Shown here: in pieces, positions 1 to 8,498 of the stretch
Position numbering within the stretch: position 1 is the first letter of the stretch
How the letters are laid out: each line of letters opens with the position of its first letter
Assembly: GCA_045645985.1 (NCBI GenBank)
Contig: JAZRJV010000055.1
Location: 1-64,000 of the forward strand
From: RGIG9060 sp045645985
Lineage (GTDB): Bacteria > Spirochaetota > Spirochaetia > Treponematales > Treponemataceae
DNA: 64,000 nucleotides
Direction of reading: 5' to 3'
The notes under the pieces: generated by a model
Told to the model about the DNA's origin: nothing
Database searches by the model: none
The model's input: only the letters and a program-made list of their open reading frames with translations
Position numbers and translations under genes: made by a program

Positions 1-288
1 ATTTCGCAACGAAGTGAGAAATTGCAGTAAATCTAAAGTTTGCAAAGCAAACTTTAGCAGAAAAGCGCAGCACTATTTGTGCGAAGTTTTTCTGCACATC
101 CCCTCATTAAAAGTCTGTGAGAAAATATCAATTTTCGAACAGAGTTTTAATATGCAATTTCGCAACGGAGTGAGAAATTGCAGTAAATGCAAAGTTTGCA
201 AAGCAAACTTTAGCAGAAAAGCGCAGCACTATTTGTGCGAAGTTTTTCTGCACATCTCCTCATCAAGAAGATTGTGAGAAAACTAAAT
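1..288. repeat. Tandem palindromic repeat, two units of about 156 bp
   Basis: Positions 1-107 and 157-263 are almost identical, and weaker similarity continues to about 288, giving a tandem repeat with a 156-base period. The array may extend left of the window. Each unit holds three consecutive inverted repeats. The first is CAATTTC/GAAATTG around CGCAACG. The second is AAAGTTTGC-AAA-GCAAACTTT. The third is GCAGAAAA...TTTTCTGC with an inner GCAC/GTGC stem. An open frame across it only translates the repeat and has no ribosome-binding site, so I do not call a gene. The rest of the stretch to 351 shows nothing recognisable. Confidence 0.85.
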
Positions 289-351
289 TTCTGCTTGTAA
301 CTATTTAAAGTTTACGATTATTTTGATTTAATCGCAAAACTAAAAATCAAA

Positions 352-2679
352 TTATTCTTTCCAGTTTGCTAAGTATGGAATGTTTCTGTATTTCATTCTT
401 AGCTCTTTCATTTTTTCTTCGGTGATTGGTTCTCCTGTTTTTCGTCCACAGCGAGGACAAACTTCACCGATAACTCCAACATAGCCACAAAGTGGGTCGC
501 GGTCAACTGGGTGGTTGATAGAACCGTATCCAATTCCAGCGTCGTGCATACAACGAACGATAGCTTCAAAAGCTTCTACATTGTTTGCTGTATCTCCATC
601 AAGTTCTACATAACTGATGTGTCCTGCATTTGTTAAAGCGTGATATGGTGCTTCTTTTTGAATTTTTTCAAATGCAGAAATTTTGTAATAAACTGGCACA
701 TGGAATGAGTTTGTGTAGTAATCCTTATCTGTAACACCTTTGATAACACCGTAGCGTTTTTTATCCATGCGAACAAATCGTCCAGAAAGACCTTCTGCTG
801 GTGTTGCAAGAAGTGTAAAGTTAAGTTGTTTTTCGGCACTTAAATCGTCAAGGTACTTTCGCATAAATCCAACGATTTCAAGACCTTTTTCTTGCATTTG
901 TTCACTTTCACCATGGTGATGTCCGTACAAAGCTGTAAGAGTTTCTGCAAGTCCGATAAATCCGATACTCAAAGTTCCGTGTTTTAGAACTTCGCCAACT
1001 GTATCATTGTAACCAAGTTTATCACTGTCAATCCAAACGCCTTGTCCCATCAAGAATGGGAAGTTGTAAACATGTTTTCGGCTTTGAATTGCAAATCTAT
1101 CTAAAAGCTGACTAACAACCAAATCCATCATCTTTGTTAAGTCTGCATAGAATTTGTTGATATCACCTTTTGCTTCGATAGCAATTCTTGGCAAGTTAAT
1201 TGATGTAAAAGATAAGTTTCCGCGTCCTGGTGAAACTGATTTTGTAGGATCAAAAACATTTGCCATAACACGAGTTCTACATCCCATGTAAGAAACTTCT
1301 GTTTCTGGATGACCTGGTTTGTAATATTGCAAATTGAAAGGACTGTCCAAAAAGCTAAAGTTAGGGAAAAGTCTTTTTGCAGAAACTTCGCAAGACTGAA
1401 TAAACAAGTCGTAGTTTGGATCACCTTCGTTATAGTTGATTCCTTCTTTTACACGGAAAATCTGAATAGGGAAGATTGGAGTTTCGCCCATTCCAAGACC
1501 TGCTTCTGTTGCTTTCAAAATGTTTCGCATAACCATTCGTCCTTCTGGACTTGTATCAGTTCCGTAGTTGATAGAACTAAATGGTGTTTGTGCTCCAGCT
1601 CTTGAGTGCATTGTGTTCAAGTTGTGAATCAAAGCTTCCATTGCTTGATATGTTGCTTTTTCTGTTTCTCTATATGCTTCTTTTACAGCAAATTTTTGTG
1701 CTTTATCAATAATTTCTTCTGATAAACCTTTGCTTAAAAGAACTTTCTTTTCTTCTTCAAGATATTTTTCATCAGTTGTAATTTGTGGAAAACTTCCTGT
1801 TCGTTTTTCAATTTCGTAAGCGATTTCTTTCAAATCGAAAAGTGTAATTCCACCTTGAATACCGTTAGATTTATCTTCTGTTGTATCAGGTTCATCTGAT
1901 GGAGCAATAATTTCTAAAGATTTATAAAGGTTTGTTGAGTAATATTTTTTGTAAGTTTTTGTTACACCTGGTGCTAAACCATAATCAAAGTCTACGATAG
2001 ATTGTCCACCATGTTGGTCATTTTGGTTTGACTGAATTGCGATACATGCAAGGGCAGAGTAACTTTGAATATCGTTTGGTTCACGCAAAAATCCGTGTCC
2101 TGTTGAAAATCCACCTTTGAAAAGTTTTGAAAGTTGAATTTGACAACAAGTTGTTGTTAAAGAGTAAAAGTCAAAATCGTGGATATGGATATCACCGTTT
2201 CTGTGAGCATCTGCTTGTTCTTGTGTAAGAAGATATTTTTCGTAGTAATCTTTTGCAGCTTCGCTACCGTATTTTAACATTGTACCCATGGCTGTATCAC
2301 CATCGATATTTGCGTTGTCGCGTTTTAGGTCGCTTTTTGTTGCATCAACATTTGTAAGTTCGTCAAAAACTTTCATCAAGCGAGTGTTCATTTCGCGTAC
2401 ACGAGTTCGTCCTGCACGATAGAGAATATATTTTTTTGCAGTTTCTTCAAAACCTGCGCTCATCAAGTCTTTTTCAACTTGGTCTTGGATTTGCTCGATT
2501 GTTGGAGGATTTGTACCACAGAGTTTTTCTAGCGATGCTTCTACTGAGTTTGCAACTCCAGCGGCATCGGATGCATCTCCTTCGCCTGATGCTTGCATTG
2601 CTTTTAAAATAGCTTGTGCGATTTTGTCTTCATTGTATAAAACGATACGACCATCACGCTTTTTAATGCTCTTAATCAT
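352..2679 (-). CDS. nrdD: Anaerobic (class III) ribonucleoside-triphosphate reductase
   Basis: This enzyme reduces ribonucleotides to deoxyribonucleotides without oxygen. The 775-residue product starts with an ATP-cone regulatory domain (about residues 1-95, beginning IKSIKKRDGRIV), followed by the ten-stranded barrel. Likely active-site cysteines are in TTTCCQIQL (about residue 175) and MGCRTRVMANV (about 465). A zinc-type cluster follows near residues 730-745 (LCGYVG, then CPRCGR). The odd point is the C-terminus. The protein ends at IPYLANWKE, and I cannot find the RxxGYL glycyl-radical motif that normally follows the cysteines, nor a frameshift downstream that would restore it. No nrdG activase gene lies in the window. 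The ATG start has a good GAGGGA ribosome-binding site, and the promoter carries two NrdR boxes. Confidence 0.93.
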   Translation of the reverse strand: MIKSIKKRDGRIVLYNEDKIAQAILKAMQASGEGDASDAAGVANSVEASLEKLCGTNPPTIEQIQDQVEKDLMSAGFEETAKKYILYRAGRTRVREMNTRLMKVFDELTNVDATKSDLKRDNANIDGDTAMGTMLKYGSEAAKDYYEKYLLTQEQADAHRNGDIHIHDFDFYSLTTTCCQIQLSKLFKGGFSTGHGFLREPNDIQSYSALACIAIQSNQNDQHGGQSIVDFDYGLAPGVTKTYKKYYSTNLYKSLEIIAPSDEPDTTEDKSNGIQGGITLFDLKEIAYEIEKRTGSFPQITTDEKYLEEEKKVLLSKGLSEEIIDKAQKFAVKEAYRETEKATYQAMEALIHNLNTMHSRAGAQTPFSSINYGTDTSPEGRMVMRNILKATEAGLGMGETPIFPIQIFRVKEGINYNEGDPNYDLFIQSCEVSAKRLFPNFSFLDSPFNLQYYKPGHPETEVSYMGCRTRVMANVFDPTKSVSPGRGNLSFTSINLPRIAIEAKGDINKFYADLTKMMDLVVSQLLDRFAIQSRKHVYNFPFLMGQGVWIDSDKLGYNDTVGEVLKHGTLSIGFIGLAETLTALYGHHHGESEQMQEKGLEIVGFMRKYLDDLSAEKQLNFTLLATPAEGLSGRFVRMDKKRYGVIKGVTDKDYYTNSFHVPVYYKISAFEKIQKEAPYHALTNAGHISYVELDGDTANNVEAFEAIVRCMHDAGIGYGSINHPVDRDPLCGYVGVIGEVCPRCGRKTGEPITEEKMKELRMKYRNIPYLANWKE

Positions 2680-2734
2680 GGTAAAATCCCTCTAAAATAT
2701 TATTTTTATAAAAATGTAAGCAAAGTTACGAAAT

Positions 2735-2787
2735 ACGCTATATTTAAGTTATGTTTTGATTATAAACGCTATATATAGTGTTGTCAA
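2735..2787 (-). promoter_or_regulatory. nrdD promoter with paired NrdR boxes
   Basis: On the minus strand a perfect sigma-70 promoter is visible: TTGACA at 2782-2787, a 17-base spacer and TATAAT at 2759-2764. The 16-base box at 2766-2781 (ACGCTATATATAGTGT on the plus strand) matches the known NrdR-box consensus and occupies the spacer. A second, weaker box lies at 2735-2750 over the predicted start point. The boxes are 31 bases apart, the three-helical-turn spacing known for NrdR pairs. Confidence 0.85.
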
Positions 2788-2798
2788 TCGCGTTTTTT

Positions 2799-2818
2799 GG
2801 TGGATAAGTTGTGGATAA
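2799..2818 (-). promoter_or_regulatory. Two DnaA-box-like sites upstream of nrdD
   Basis: TGTGGATAA at 2810-2818 is an exact complement of the classic DnaA box TTATCCACA. GGTGGATAA at 2799-2807 is a one-mismatch copy in the same orientation, 11 bases away. Both lie just upstream of the nrdD -35 box. DnaA control of ribonucleotide reductase is known in E. coli, so a replication link is plausible, but this is inference. Confidence 0.55.
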
Positions 2819-2925
2819 CTCGCCAAACCTTAGTGGCATAAGGCTTTGTTAAGGATTAAAATTTTTTTAATTTTTTTAACAATTTTTTTGATGAAAAAAA
2901 AGCACTTTTTTGTTAAAATATAAGT

Positions 2926-3363
2926 ATGATAAATCAAGAATCTTATACAGAATTTTTGCGTTGTATTCAACCACAAACAATGCAAACTATGTCTTTAAGT
3001 TTTAATAGAACAGGTGATATTCCTCAAGGCGAAAATCAAATTCAGCTTTCTTGGAAATTTTTGTATGCCAATGACGACCCTCTTTTTCCGCAAACTGATT
3101 TATGCGTTTTTAGACCAAAATTTGAATTTGTGATGGTTCATAACGGAAAACCAGTTTACAATCAAACTTCGCTTATTGTAACAAAATTTACAATTACAAA
3201 CCGCGATAAATTCGATGATTTTTGGATGACAGAAGAAGTTAGAAAATTTTTTAGAGATAAACAAATTCCAAGTCTTTTGTGGCCAATTGTTCGTCAGCAA
3301 GTTTTAGATGGATTTTCTCGATTAGGATTGCCACCAATAAGTCTTCCTTGGATGATAAATTAG
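2926..3363 (+). CDS. SecB-like protein
   Basis: A 145-residue acidic-to-neutral protein without signal peptide or membrane segment. Its C-terminal third, with LLWPIVRQQVLDGFSRLG followed by PPISLPWM, follows the pattern of the last helix and tail of the SecB export chaperone (FPyaRe..., GFPP..L.P). The central DLCVFRPKFEF segment fits a SecB-like beta strand. The likely role is binding unfolded client proteins, but the match is a remembered pattern, so family assignment is tentative. There is no Shine-Dalgarno sequence. A TAAAAT box at 2914-2919 ends six bases before the ATG. The gene is convergent with the ECF transporter, ending 6 bases from it with no terminator between them. Confidence 0.55.
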   Translation: MINQESYTEFLRCIQPQTMQTMSLSFNRTGDIPQGENQIQLSWKFLYANDDPLFPQTDLCVFRPKFEFVMVHNGKPVYNQTSLIVTKFTITNRDKFDDFWMTEEVRKFFRDKQIPSLLWPIVRQQVLDGFSRLGLPPISLPWMIN

Positions 3364-3369
3364 TTTTTT

Positions 3370-5505
3370 TTAGAAATATCGCGATTCCAGAGCTTCGCTT
3401 AGGTTTTCGGAGCGTTTTATCGTTTGTAAAATTAACGGAATGATTATCGGCATAATTGCTTTTATTTTTCCCATAAAGCCTTTTGCAGATTTTATTCCTT
3501 CTCGGATAATTTGAGTTTTTACGATATGACTTGCAACTTCCGTTAAAATCGGGATAAATCGCATTACAATTAAAATCAAAACTGTGATAATTTTTGTGTT
3601 AAATTTAAGTTTTTCAAGTGGATAAAGAACGAATTTCATTCCATCAACAAGTTCTGTTTCTTCGATAGTGTAGGCGAACACGCTGATGCTTACCATGGCA
3701 CCGATAAAATGAAGAAGCATTCTTATTCCAAGGAATAATTTAACTTGTGTAAGTTTGATAAAATTCCATTCCCACAAAATTTTATCTTCTGGTGCAACTT
3801 TGAAAAGCAACACTTGAAAAGCAAAAAACAGCAAAATCCAAGGTGTCATTTTTAAAATTCTTGCTAAAAGTTTGCCGATTGGATATTTTGCCAAAATTCC
3901 GTACAAAAATGAAATTCCACAGGCGAAAGTTAAAAGTTGAATATTTTGAAAAGCCAAAGTTGCAATCAAAACTGCAAGGAAAACTAAAATTTTTGCGCCT
4001 GGAAATAAATTGTGCATCAAAGATTTTTTTTTGCAATATTCACCAAGAGAAACATTTCTTAAATTATTTAAAAGCGAAGAATAATTTTTGTATCTATCAT
4101 TTTCTGTAAAGTTTGATTTATCAATTGGAATTTTTACAGGATTTGAGTCAGAAGAAAGTTTGCCATCGTGTAATCTGATGATTCTGTCCGCTGCCATCGC
4201 TTCTTCCATTCTGTGTGTGGAAAAAATAATTGTTTTTCCTTGTTGGCTAAGTTTTTGCAAAAGCCCAAAAAACTGACCTCGACTTTTTGGGTCTAAAGCG
4301 GCACCTGGTTCGTCAAAGAAAATTATTGGAGAATCCATAGCGATAATTCCTGCTAACGCAAGTTTTCGTTTTTCGCCACCAGACATATTTTGAATGGGTC
4401 TATCTTTATATTTGTCAAATGGAATTGAGCAAACATCCATAGCTTGTTTTACTCGATTTTTAAGTTCTTCACCTTGCAAACCAATATTTTCTGGGCCATA
4501 GGCAACATCGTCGGCTGCAACACTTTCGAATAAGGCACTTTCTGCGTCTTGTAACGCCAAAGATGGTTTTGCAATAGAATAAATTTTTCCAGAAGATTGT
4601 TCTAAAAGTGAAGCGCCAACTTCAAATAAGGTTGATTTTCCTGAACCAGATTTTCCCATGACGGCAGTTATCGTTCCTTTTTCAAAAGCAAGAGAAATAT
4701 TTTTTAGAACAGGCAAATCTTTTTTATATTCAAAATTGATATTTTCAAAAACTAAAGAAACTTCATTTTTTGTTTGACTTTGTTGATTTTTATGTACTTT
4801 TCTGTTGTAAACATTTAAGTCAAAGTCGTAAAAAATTTTGTTTAGGATATTTTGTTCGTTTCTAAATTCTTCTTTTCCACCATCAAAAATGATTTTTCCA
4901 TCATCCATTGCAATAATTCTTTTTGCCATAAATGCTTCGTCTAAATCGTGGGAAATATGAATTATTGTTGTTCCATTTTTGTTGAGTTTTTCAAGAAGTT
5001 CAAGAATTTGTCGTCTTGTAATTGGGTCAATCATAGAAACTGCTTCGTCTAAAATAAGCAAATCTGGTTCAAGTGCCAAAATTCCAGAAAGAGCAAGTTT
5101 TTGAGTTTGTCCCAAAGAAAGAGAATTTGTTTTTTCTGTAGCTTTTTCTAAAAGTTCAACTTGTTTTAAGCAATTTTGAGTTCTAGTTTTTATTTCAACT
5201 TCTGGGATTCCTAGATTTTCTGGCCCAAAGGCTGTATCTTTTTCTACAGTTCCTGCAATAATTTGATATTTTGGGTTTTGCTGAACAAATCCAATTGGTT
5301 TTTCTGATTGAGCAATTTCGATAGTTCCTTCTGTGGCTTCAAGAAAACCAAAAATCAATCTTGCAAGAGTTGATTTTCCTGAGCCATTATTTCCAAGAAT
5401 CGCAACATATTCACCTTTTTCGATGGACAAAGAAATATCATCGATGGCTTTTATGTTTGAGACGCTATATGAAAATTTAAGGTTTTTTATCGAAATAAAA
5501 CTCAT
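3370..5505 (-). CDS. ECF transporter energizing module: two ATPases and the T component fused
   Basis: The 711-residue protein joins three parts of an energy-coupling-factor vitamin or metal importer. ATPase 1 covers about residues 1-230 (Walker A GNNGSGKST near 38, signature LSLGQ, LLILDEA). ATPase 2 covers about 245-465 (Walker A GKSGSGKST near 281, signature MSGGEKRKLA, FFDEPGAALDP). A CbiQ/EcfT-type membrane domain with several hydrophobic segments covers about 485-711 and ends in SEALESRYF, close to the coupling motif of EcfT proteins. No substrate-binding S component is visible nearby, so it is either a shared (group II) module or uses a distant S protein. It starts one base after the aminotransferase stop codon, so the three genes form one operon. 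ATPase 1 has LSLGQ in place of LSGGQ, a common substitution. Confidence 0.88.
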   Translation of the reverse strand: MSFISIKNLKFSYSVSNIKAIDDISLSIEKGEYVAILGNNGSGKSTLARLIFGFLEATEGTIEIAQSEKPIGFVQQNPKYQIIAGTVEKDTAFGPENLGIPEVEIKTRTQNCLKQVELLEKATEKTNSLSLGQTQKLALSGILALEPDLLILDEAVSMIDPITRRQILELLEKLNKNGTTIIHISHDLDEAFMAKRIIAMDDGKIIFDGGKEEFRNEQNILNKIFYDFDLNVYNRKVHKNQQSQTKNEVSLVFENINFEYKKDLPVLKNISLAFEKGTITAVMGKSGSGKSTLFEVGASLLEQSSGKIYSIAKPSLALQDAESALFESVAADDVAYGPENIGLQGEELKNRVKQAMDVCSIPFDKYKDRPIQNMSGGEKRKLALAGIIAMDSPIIFFDEPGAALDPKSRGQFFGLLQKLSQQGKTIIFSTHRMEEAMAADRIIRLHDGKLSSDSNPVKIPIDKSNFTENDRYKNYSSLLNNLRNVSLGEYCKKKSLMHNLFPGAKILVFLAVLIATLAFQNIQLLTFACGISFLYGILAKYPIGKLLARILKMTPWILLFFAFQVLLFKVAPEDKILWEWNFIKLTQVKLFLGIRMLLHFIGAMVSISVFAYTIEETELVDGMKFVLYPLEKLKFNTKIITVLILIVMRFIPILTEVASHIVKTQIIREGIKSAKGFMGKIKAIMPIIIPLILQTIKRSENLSEALESRYF

Positions 5506-5506
5506 A

Positions 5507-6682
5507 TTATTTTTTACAGCTTTCTACCAACTTAGCAATTCTTTCAAGTGCAATTTTGATTTTAGAAATATCTGTAGCGTAACAACATCGGATAAAACCT
5601 TCTCCGCCTTCGCCAAAAACTGAACCTGGAACGACTGCAACTTGATACTCGTTTAATAATCGAGTAAAAAATTCTTCGCTAGTTAATCCTGTTGGGCGAA
5701 TGTCTGGGAACATGTAAAATGCTCCTTCTGGCTCTGTACAAGGAAGTCCCATTTCTGTAAATGCTTTGTACATCAAATTTCTGCGTTGTTGATAAGAAAG
5801 TCGCATTTTTTCAACTTGTTCAAATCCAGTTCGCAATCCTTCTGCGGCGCCATACTGACTCATAATCGGAGCACAAATTGTAGAATATTGGTGAAGTTTG
5901 TGAACTTGTTTCATTAAGTCTTCTGAACAACAAACATAGCCAACTCGCCAACCTGTCATTGCAAAGGCTTTTGAAAATCCGTTTAGCACGATTGTATATG
6001 GTTTCATTCCAGGGAAAGAACCGATAGAACAATGTTTGTGGTCGTCGTAAACTAATTCGCAATAAACTTCATCTGATAAAACCCAAAGTTGATGTTTTTT
6101 TACAACTTCAGCGATTTTTTCAAGTTCTTCTTTTGGAATCATTCTTCCTGTTGGATTGCTCGGTGAACAAATCATAATTGCTTTTGTTTTTGGTGTAACA
6201 ACTTTTTCGATTTGTTCTGCAGTTGGATAAAATCCGTTTACAGAAGTATCAAGATGAATGAGTTTTGTATCACAAAGTGAAGCAAGTGGCTGATATGAAA
6301 CATAGCAAGGTTCGCAAACGATAATTTCATCCCCTGGATTTAAAATTGCTCGTAAAACTGCATCAATAGCTTCTGAAACTCCGATTGTAACAAGAATTTC
6401 TTTTTTAGGATTGTAATCCAAATTGTATTTTGTTAGATATTTTGCAATTTCGTCACGAAGTTCTTGCAATCCCCAGTTTGAAGTGTAGGATGTGTGTCCT
6501 TGCTCCAAGTGATAATATGCCTCTTCGCGAATAGCCCAAGGTGTTGTAAAATCAGGCTCACCAACTCCAAGTGAAATTATATCGTCCCGCCCAATAAGCA
6601 AATCAAAAAATTTTCTGATTCCAGATGGCGGAGTTGCAACCATTTTTTCTGAAAATCTATCTTTTCGTGTATTTTCGCACAT
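5507..6682 (-). CDS. PLP-dependent class I/II aminotransferase
   Basis: The 391-residue protein is a fold-type I aminotransferase of the aspartate/aromatic group. Visible family features are the N-terminal ISLGVGEPDF, the PLP-contacting SPSNPTGR, the LSDEVYCELVY strand, the Schiff-base lysine in NGFSKAFAMTGWRVGY (about residue 235), and a C-terminal FIRCCYA carrying the substrate-carboxylate arginine. Its substrate cannot be read from the sequence. The gene starts one base after the Lrp-type regulator, whose last codons supply the GGAG ribosome-binding site, and it is followed directly by the ECF transporter. Regulation by amino-acid supply through that Lrp protein is a reasonable inference. 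Confidence 0.9.
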   Translation of the reverse strand: MCENTRKDRFSEKMVATPPSGIRKFFDLLIGRDDIISLGVGEPDFTTPWAIREEAYYHLEQGHTSYTSNWGLQELRDEIAKYLTKYNLDYNPKKEILVTIGVSEAIDAVLRAILNPGDEIIVCEPCYVSYQPLASLCDTKLIHLDTSVNGFYPTAEQIEKVVTPKTKAIMICSPSNPTGRMIPKEELEKIAEVVKKHQLWVLSDEVYCELVYDDHKHCSIGSFPGMKPYTIVLNGFSKAFAMTGWRVGYVCCSEDLMKQVHKLHQYSTICAPIMSQYGAAEGLRTGFEQVEKMRLSYQQRRNLMYKAFTEMGLPCTEPEGAFYMFPDIRPTGLTSEEFFTRLLNEYQVAVVPGSVFGEGGEGFIRCCYATDISKIKIALERIAKLVESCKK

Positions 6683-6683
6683 T

Positions 6684-7169
6684 TTATGCTGTTACTCCTT
6701 CGCGTCTATCTTTTTTTTCGTCCACATAAAGAACATCATTTTCTTTGTAAGTTTTTAATACAAAGTGAGTTTTTGTACTTTTTACGCCGTTTAATGTGGA
6801 AAGTTTTCGTGCAACAAAGAATGCAACTTCTTGAATTGTTTCGCCTTCAAGAATAACTTGCAAATCGTATCCGCCAGACATCAAATTTACAGTTTTTACT
6901 TCTGGAAAGCGATAAATTCTTTCTGCAATAGCGTCAAATCCGTGTTCTCGCTCTGGAGTAACTTGAATTTCGATAATTGCACGAACTTTTTCTTTATTTT
7001 CTGCTACTTTATCTGGATTGAGAATGGCTGAATATTTTAAAATTACGCCTTCGTCTTCAAATTTTTTGATGATTTGATTAACTTCCTCTACAGTTTTTTT
7101 TGTCATTGCGGCAATATCTTCTGTTGATAATCTTGCATTATCCTTAAGTAATTGTAAAATTTCTTCCAT
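6684..7169 (-). CDS. Lrp/AsnC family transcriptional regulator
   Basis: At 161 residues this has the standard Lrp layout. A winged helix-turn-helix lies at about 1-60 (LLKDNARLSTEDIAAMTKKT, then IIKKFEDEGVI), followed by an AsnC-type ligand-binding alpha-beta sandwich from about 65, including GGYDLQVILEG and a beta strand ending in THFVLKTYKE. Such proteins form dimers or octamers and usually sense amino acids. As first gene of a three-gene operon with an aminotransferase and a transporter, it probably controls its own transcript. A divergent lipoprotein gene starts about 80 bases away, so the 7170-7251 region may serve both. Confidence 0.92.
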   Translation of the reverse strand: MEEILQLLKDNARLSTEDIAAMTKKTVEEVNQIIKKFEDEGVILKYSAILNPDKVAENKEKVRAIIEIQVTPEREHGFDAIAERIYRFPEVKTVNLMSGGYDLQVILEGETIQEVAFFVARKLSTLNGVKSTKTHFVLKTYKENDVLYVDEKKDRREGVTA

Positions 7170-7251
7170 AATTCTAACCTCGATAAAATTTTTGTAAAAA
7201 TATATAAATTTCCCTTTTAATTATAACAAAAATGAGTGATAATGAATAGTG

Positions 7252-7728
7252 ATGAATAGAAAGATATTTTTTTTAGCAAATTTACTTGTTTTTTTTGTGA
7301 TGATTTTTAGTTTTTCGGGATGTTTATCTTTAGGAAAATCTAAAACCGACGGATATGTTGGAACTTCCGAAGTTAGTTATTCTGTGGAAAAAGGCTCGGT
7401 TTCTGGCGAAGAATTTTCTGGAAATATTTTTTTCTACGACCCTTTTGGTACAATTTCTTCAGCACTAAAAGATGGAGCAGTTTGCGAACTTGAAATTTCT
7501 ATGGGATATTACAATTCTGACAGAGATTTTTTGATTCAGTTTGCAAAAAAGCGAATGGAAGTTTTTAATTCTGTTGTAAAATATCTTTCAAAGCAAAGTT
7601 CAAAATATTTAGTAATGGAAAATGCTGATAATATTGAGCAAGATTTGCTTTCTGTAATAAATAAAGTTTGCAAAGATTCTTGCCCGATTGTTCAAGTTAG
7701 AATTATTCGTATGGATATTTTTAATTAA
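7252..7728 (+). CDS. Lipoprotein of unknown function with a weak FliL-like tail
   Basis: The product begins with a signal peptide ending in a lipobox (FSFSGC), so it should be a membrane-anchored lipoprotein of about 158 residues. The C-terminal half (helix KRMEVFNSVVKYLSK, then a helix and the strand VQVRIIRMDIF) loosely resembles the periplasmic domain of the flagellar protein FliL. This resemblance is weak and no flagellar gene is nearby. I prefer the ATG at 7252, though a GTG three bases earlier is in frame. There is no clear Shine-Dalgarno sequence. It stands alone between the divergent Lrp operon and the TetR gene. Confidence 0.7.
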   Translation: MNRKIFFLANLLVFFVMIFSFSGCLSLGKSKTDGYVGTSEVSYSVEKGSVSGEEFSGNIFFYDPFGTISSALKDGAVCELEISMGYYNSDRDFLIQFAKKRMEVFNSVVKYLSKQSSKYLVMENADNIEQDLLSVINKVCKDSCPIVQVRIIRMDIFN

Positions 7729-7756
7729 AAATTTTATTTTTTATCAGTTTTTCTTG

Positions 7757-7785
7757 TTGACATTTTATGTACCGAGTGGTATATA
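7757..7785 (+). promoter_or_regulatory. tetR promoter with overlapping operator
   Basis: TTGACA at 7757-7762, a 17-base spacer and TATATA at 7780-7785 form a strong promoter. The palindrome TACCGAGTGGTA (7770-7781) overlaps the spacer and -10 box and resembles the palindrome in front of the amylase gene, so it is a likely TetR operator. The -10 box ends seven bases before the tetR ATG, which predicts an almost leaderless transcript. Confidence 0.75.
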
Positions 7786-7792
7786 AATAAAT

Positions 7793-8419
7793 ATGAGTAA
7801 TATCAATAACACTAAACAAGATTTTTCAAAAGAAAATAGTCGCTCAAGAATTTTAGAAAGTGCTTTGCAAATTTTTAGTGCCAAAGGATTTGAGGGCGCA
7901 AGTGTTAGTGATATTGTAAATCAGGCTGGAGTTACAAAACCTACTTTGTATTATTTTTTTACAAATAAAGAAGGTTTGTATAAGGCTGTTTGGCAAGAAA
8001 ATTTTGATTCATTTCTTGAAGAATTAAAAATCGCTTCAAGTTACAAACCAAAGCAGGAAGAATATTACGAAGATGTTTATCCAGTTTTGTGTAATGTTGT
8101 AAAAGTTTTTTTTGATTTTGCAAAGTCTAATCAAGTTTTCTTTTTTCATACGCTTTCAGTTTTTTCTTCTCCCGATACAGTTGCTTGTGCTGATGTTGGT
8201 TTGGAGTATTACAAAAAATTGTACACTTTGCTTGATACAATGTTTTTGTCAATGGGAAAAGCTCACGGAGGAATTAAGGGAAGAAATTTTCAGCTTACAG
8301 TAAGTTTTATCGGTATGGTAAATTCTTACATCACTTGCTGGAAATTAAAAGGCGATAGTCTAACTAAAAAAACTGTAGATTCTATGGTTAGACAATTTAT
8401 GCACGGAATTTTTAATTAG
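7793..8419 (+). CDS. TetR family transcriptional regulator
   Basis: The 208-residue protein carries a TetR helix-turn-helix at about residues 18-62 (RILESALQIFSAKGFEGASV, then GVTKPTLYYFFTNKEGLY). A helical ligand-binding domain of normal length follows. The operator-like palindromes at 7770-7781 and 8499-8512 suggest it represses itself and the downstream amylase gene, which would make a sugar or related compound a plausible ligand. The first 17 or so residues are a polar extension before the DNA-binding helices. No other start fits better, and the ATG lies at the predicted transcription start. Confidence 0.92.
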   Translation: MSNINNTKQDFSKENSRSRILESALQIFSAKGFEGASVSDIVNQAGVTKPTLYYFFTNKEGLYKAVWQENFDSFLEELKIASSYKPKQEEYYEDVYPVLCNVVKVFFDFAKSNQVFFFHTLSVFSSPDTVACADVGLEYYKKLYTLLDTMFLSMGKAHGGIKGRNFQLTVSFIGMVNSYITCWKLKGDSLTKKTVDSMVRQFMHGIFN

Positions 8420-8498
8420 TTTATACAGTTTTTTAGATTGATTTATTTTTCAGTTTAAAAAATCAAACGCTAATTAAAATTTTTTTTATCTTTATTAT

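Noticed and set aside
14..277. Open reading frame of 87 codons with an internal amino-acid repeat
   Set aside because: It merely translates the tandem palindromic DNA repeat, has no ribosome-binding site and no plausible protein fold.
1..288. Possible CRISPR array
   Set aside because: Only two long units of about 156 bases with no short regular spacers and no cas genes nearby.
7252..7728. Flagellar FliL
   Set aside because: The C-terminal resemblance is slight, the protein has a lipobox rather than the FliL membrane anchor, and there are no flagellar neighbours.
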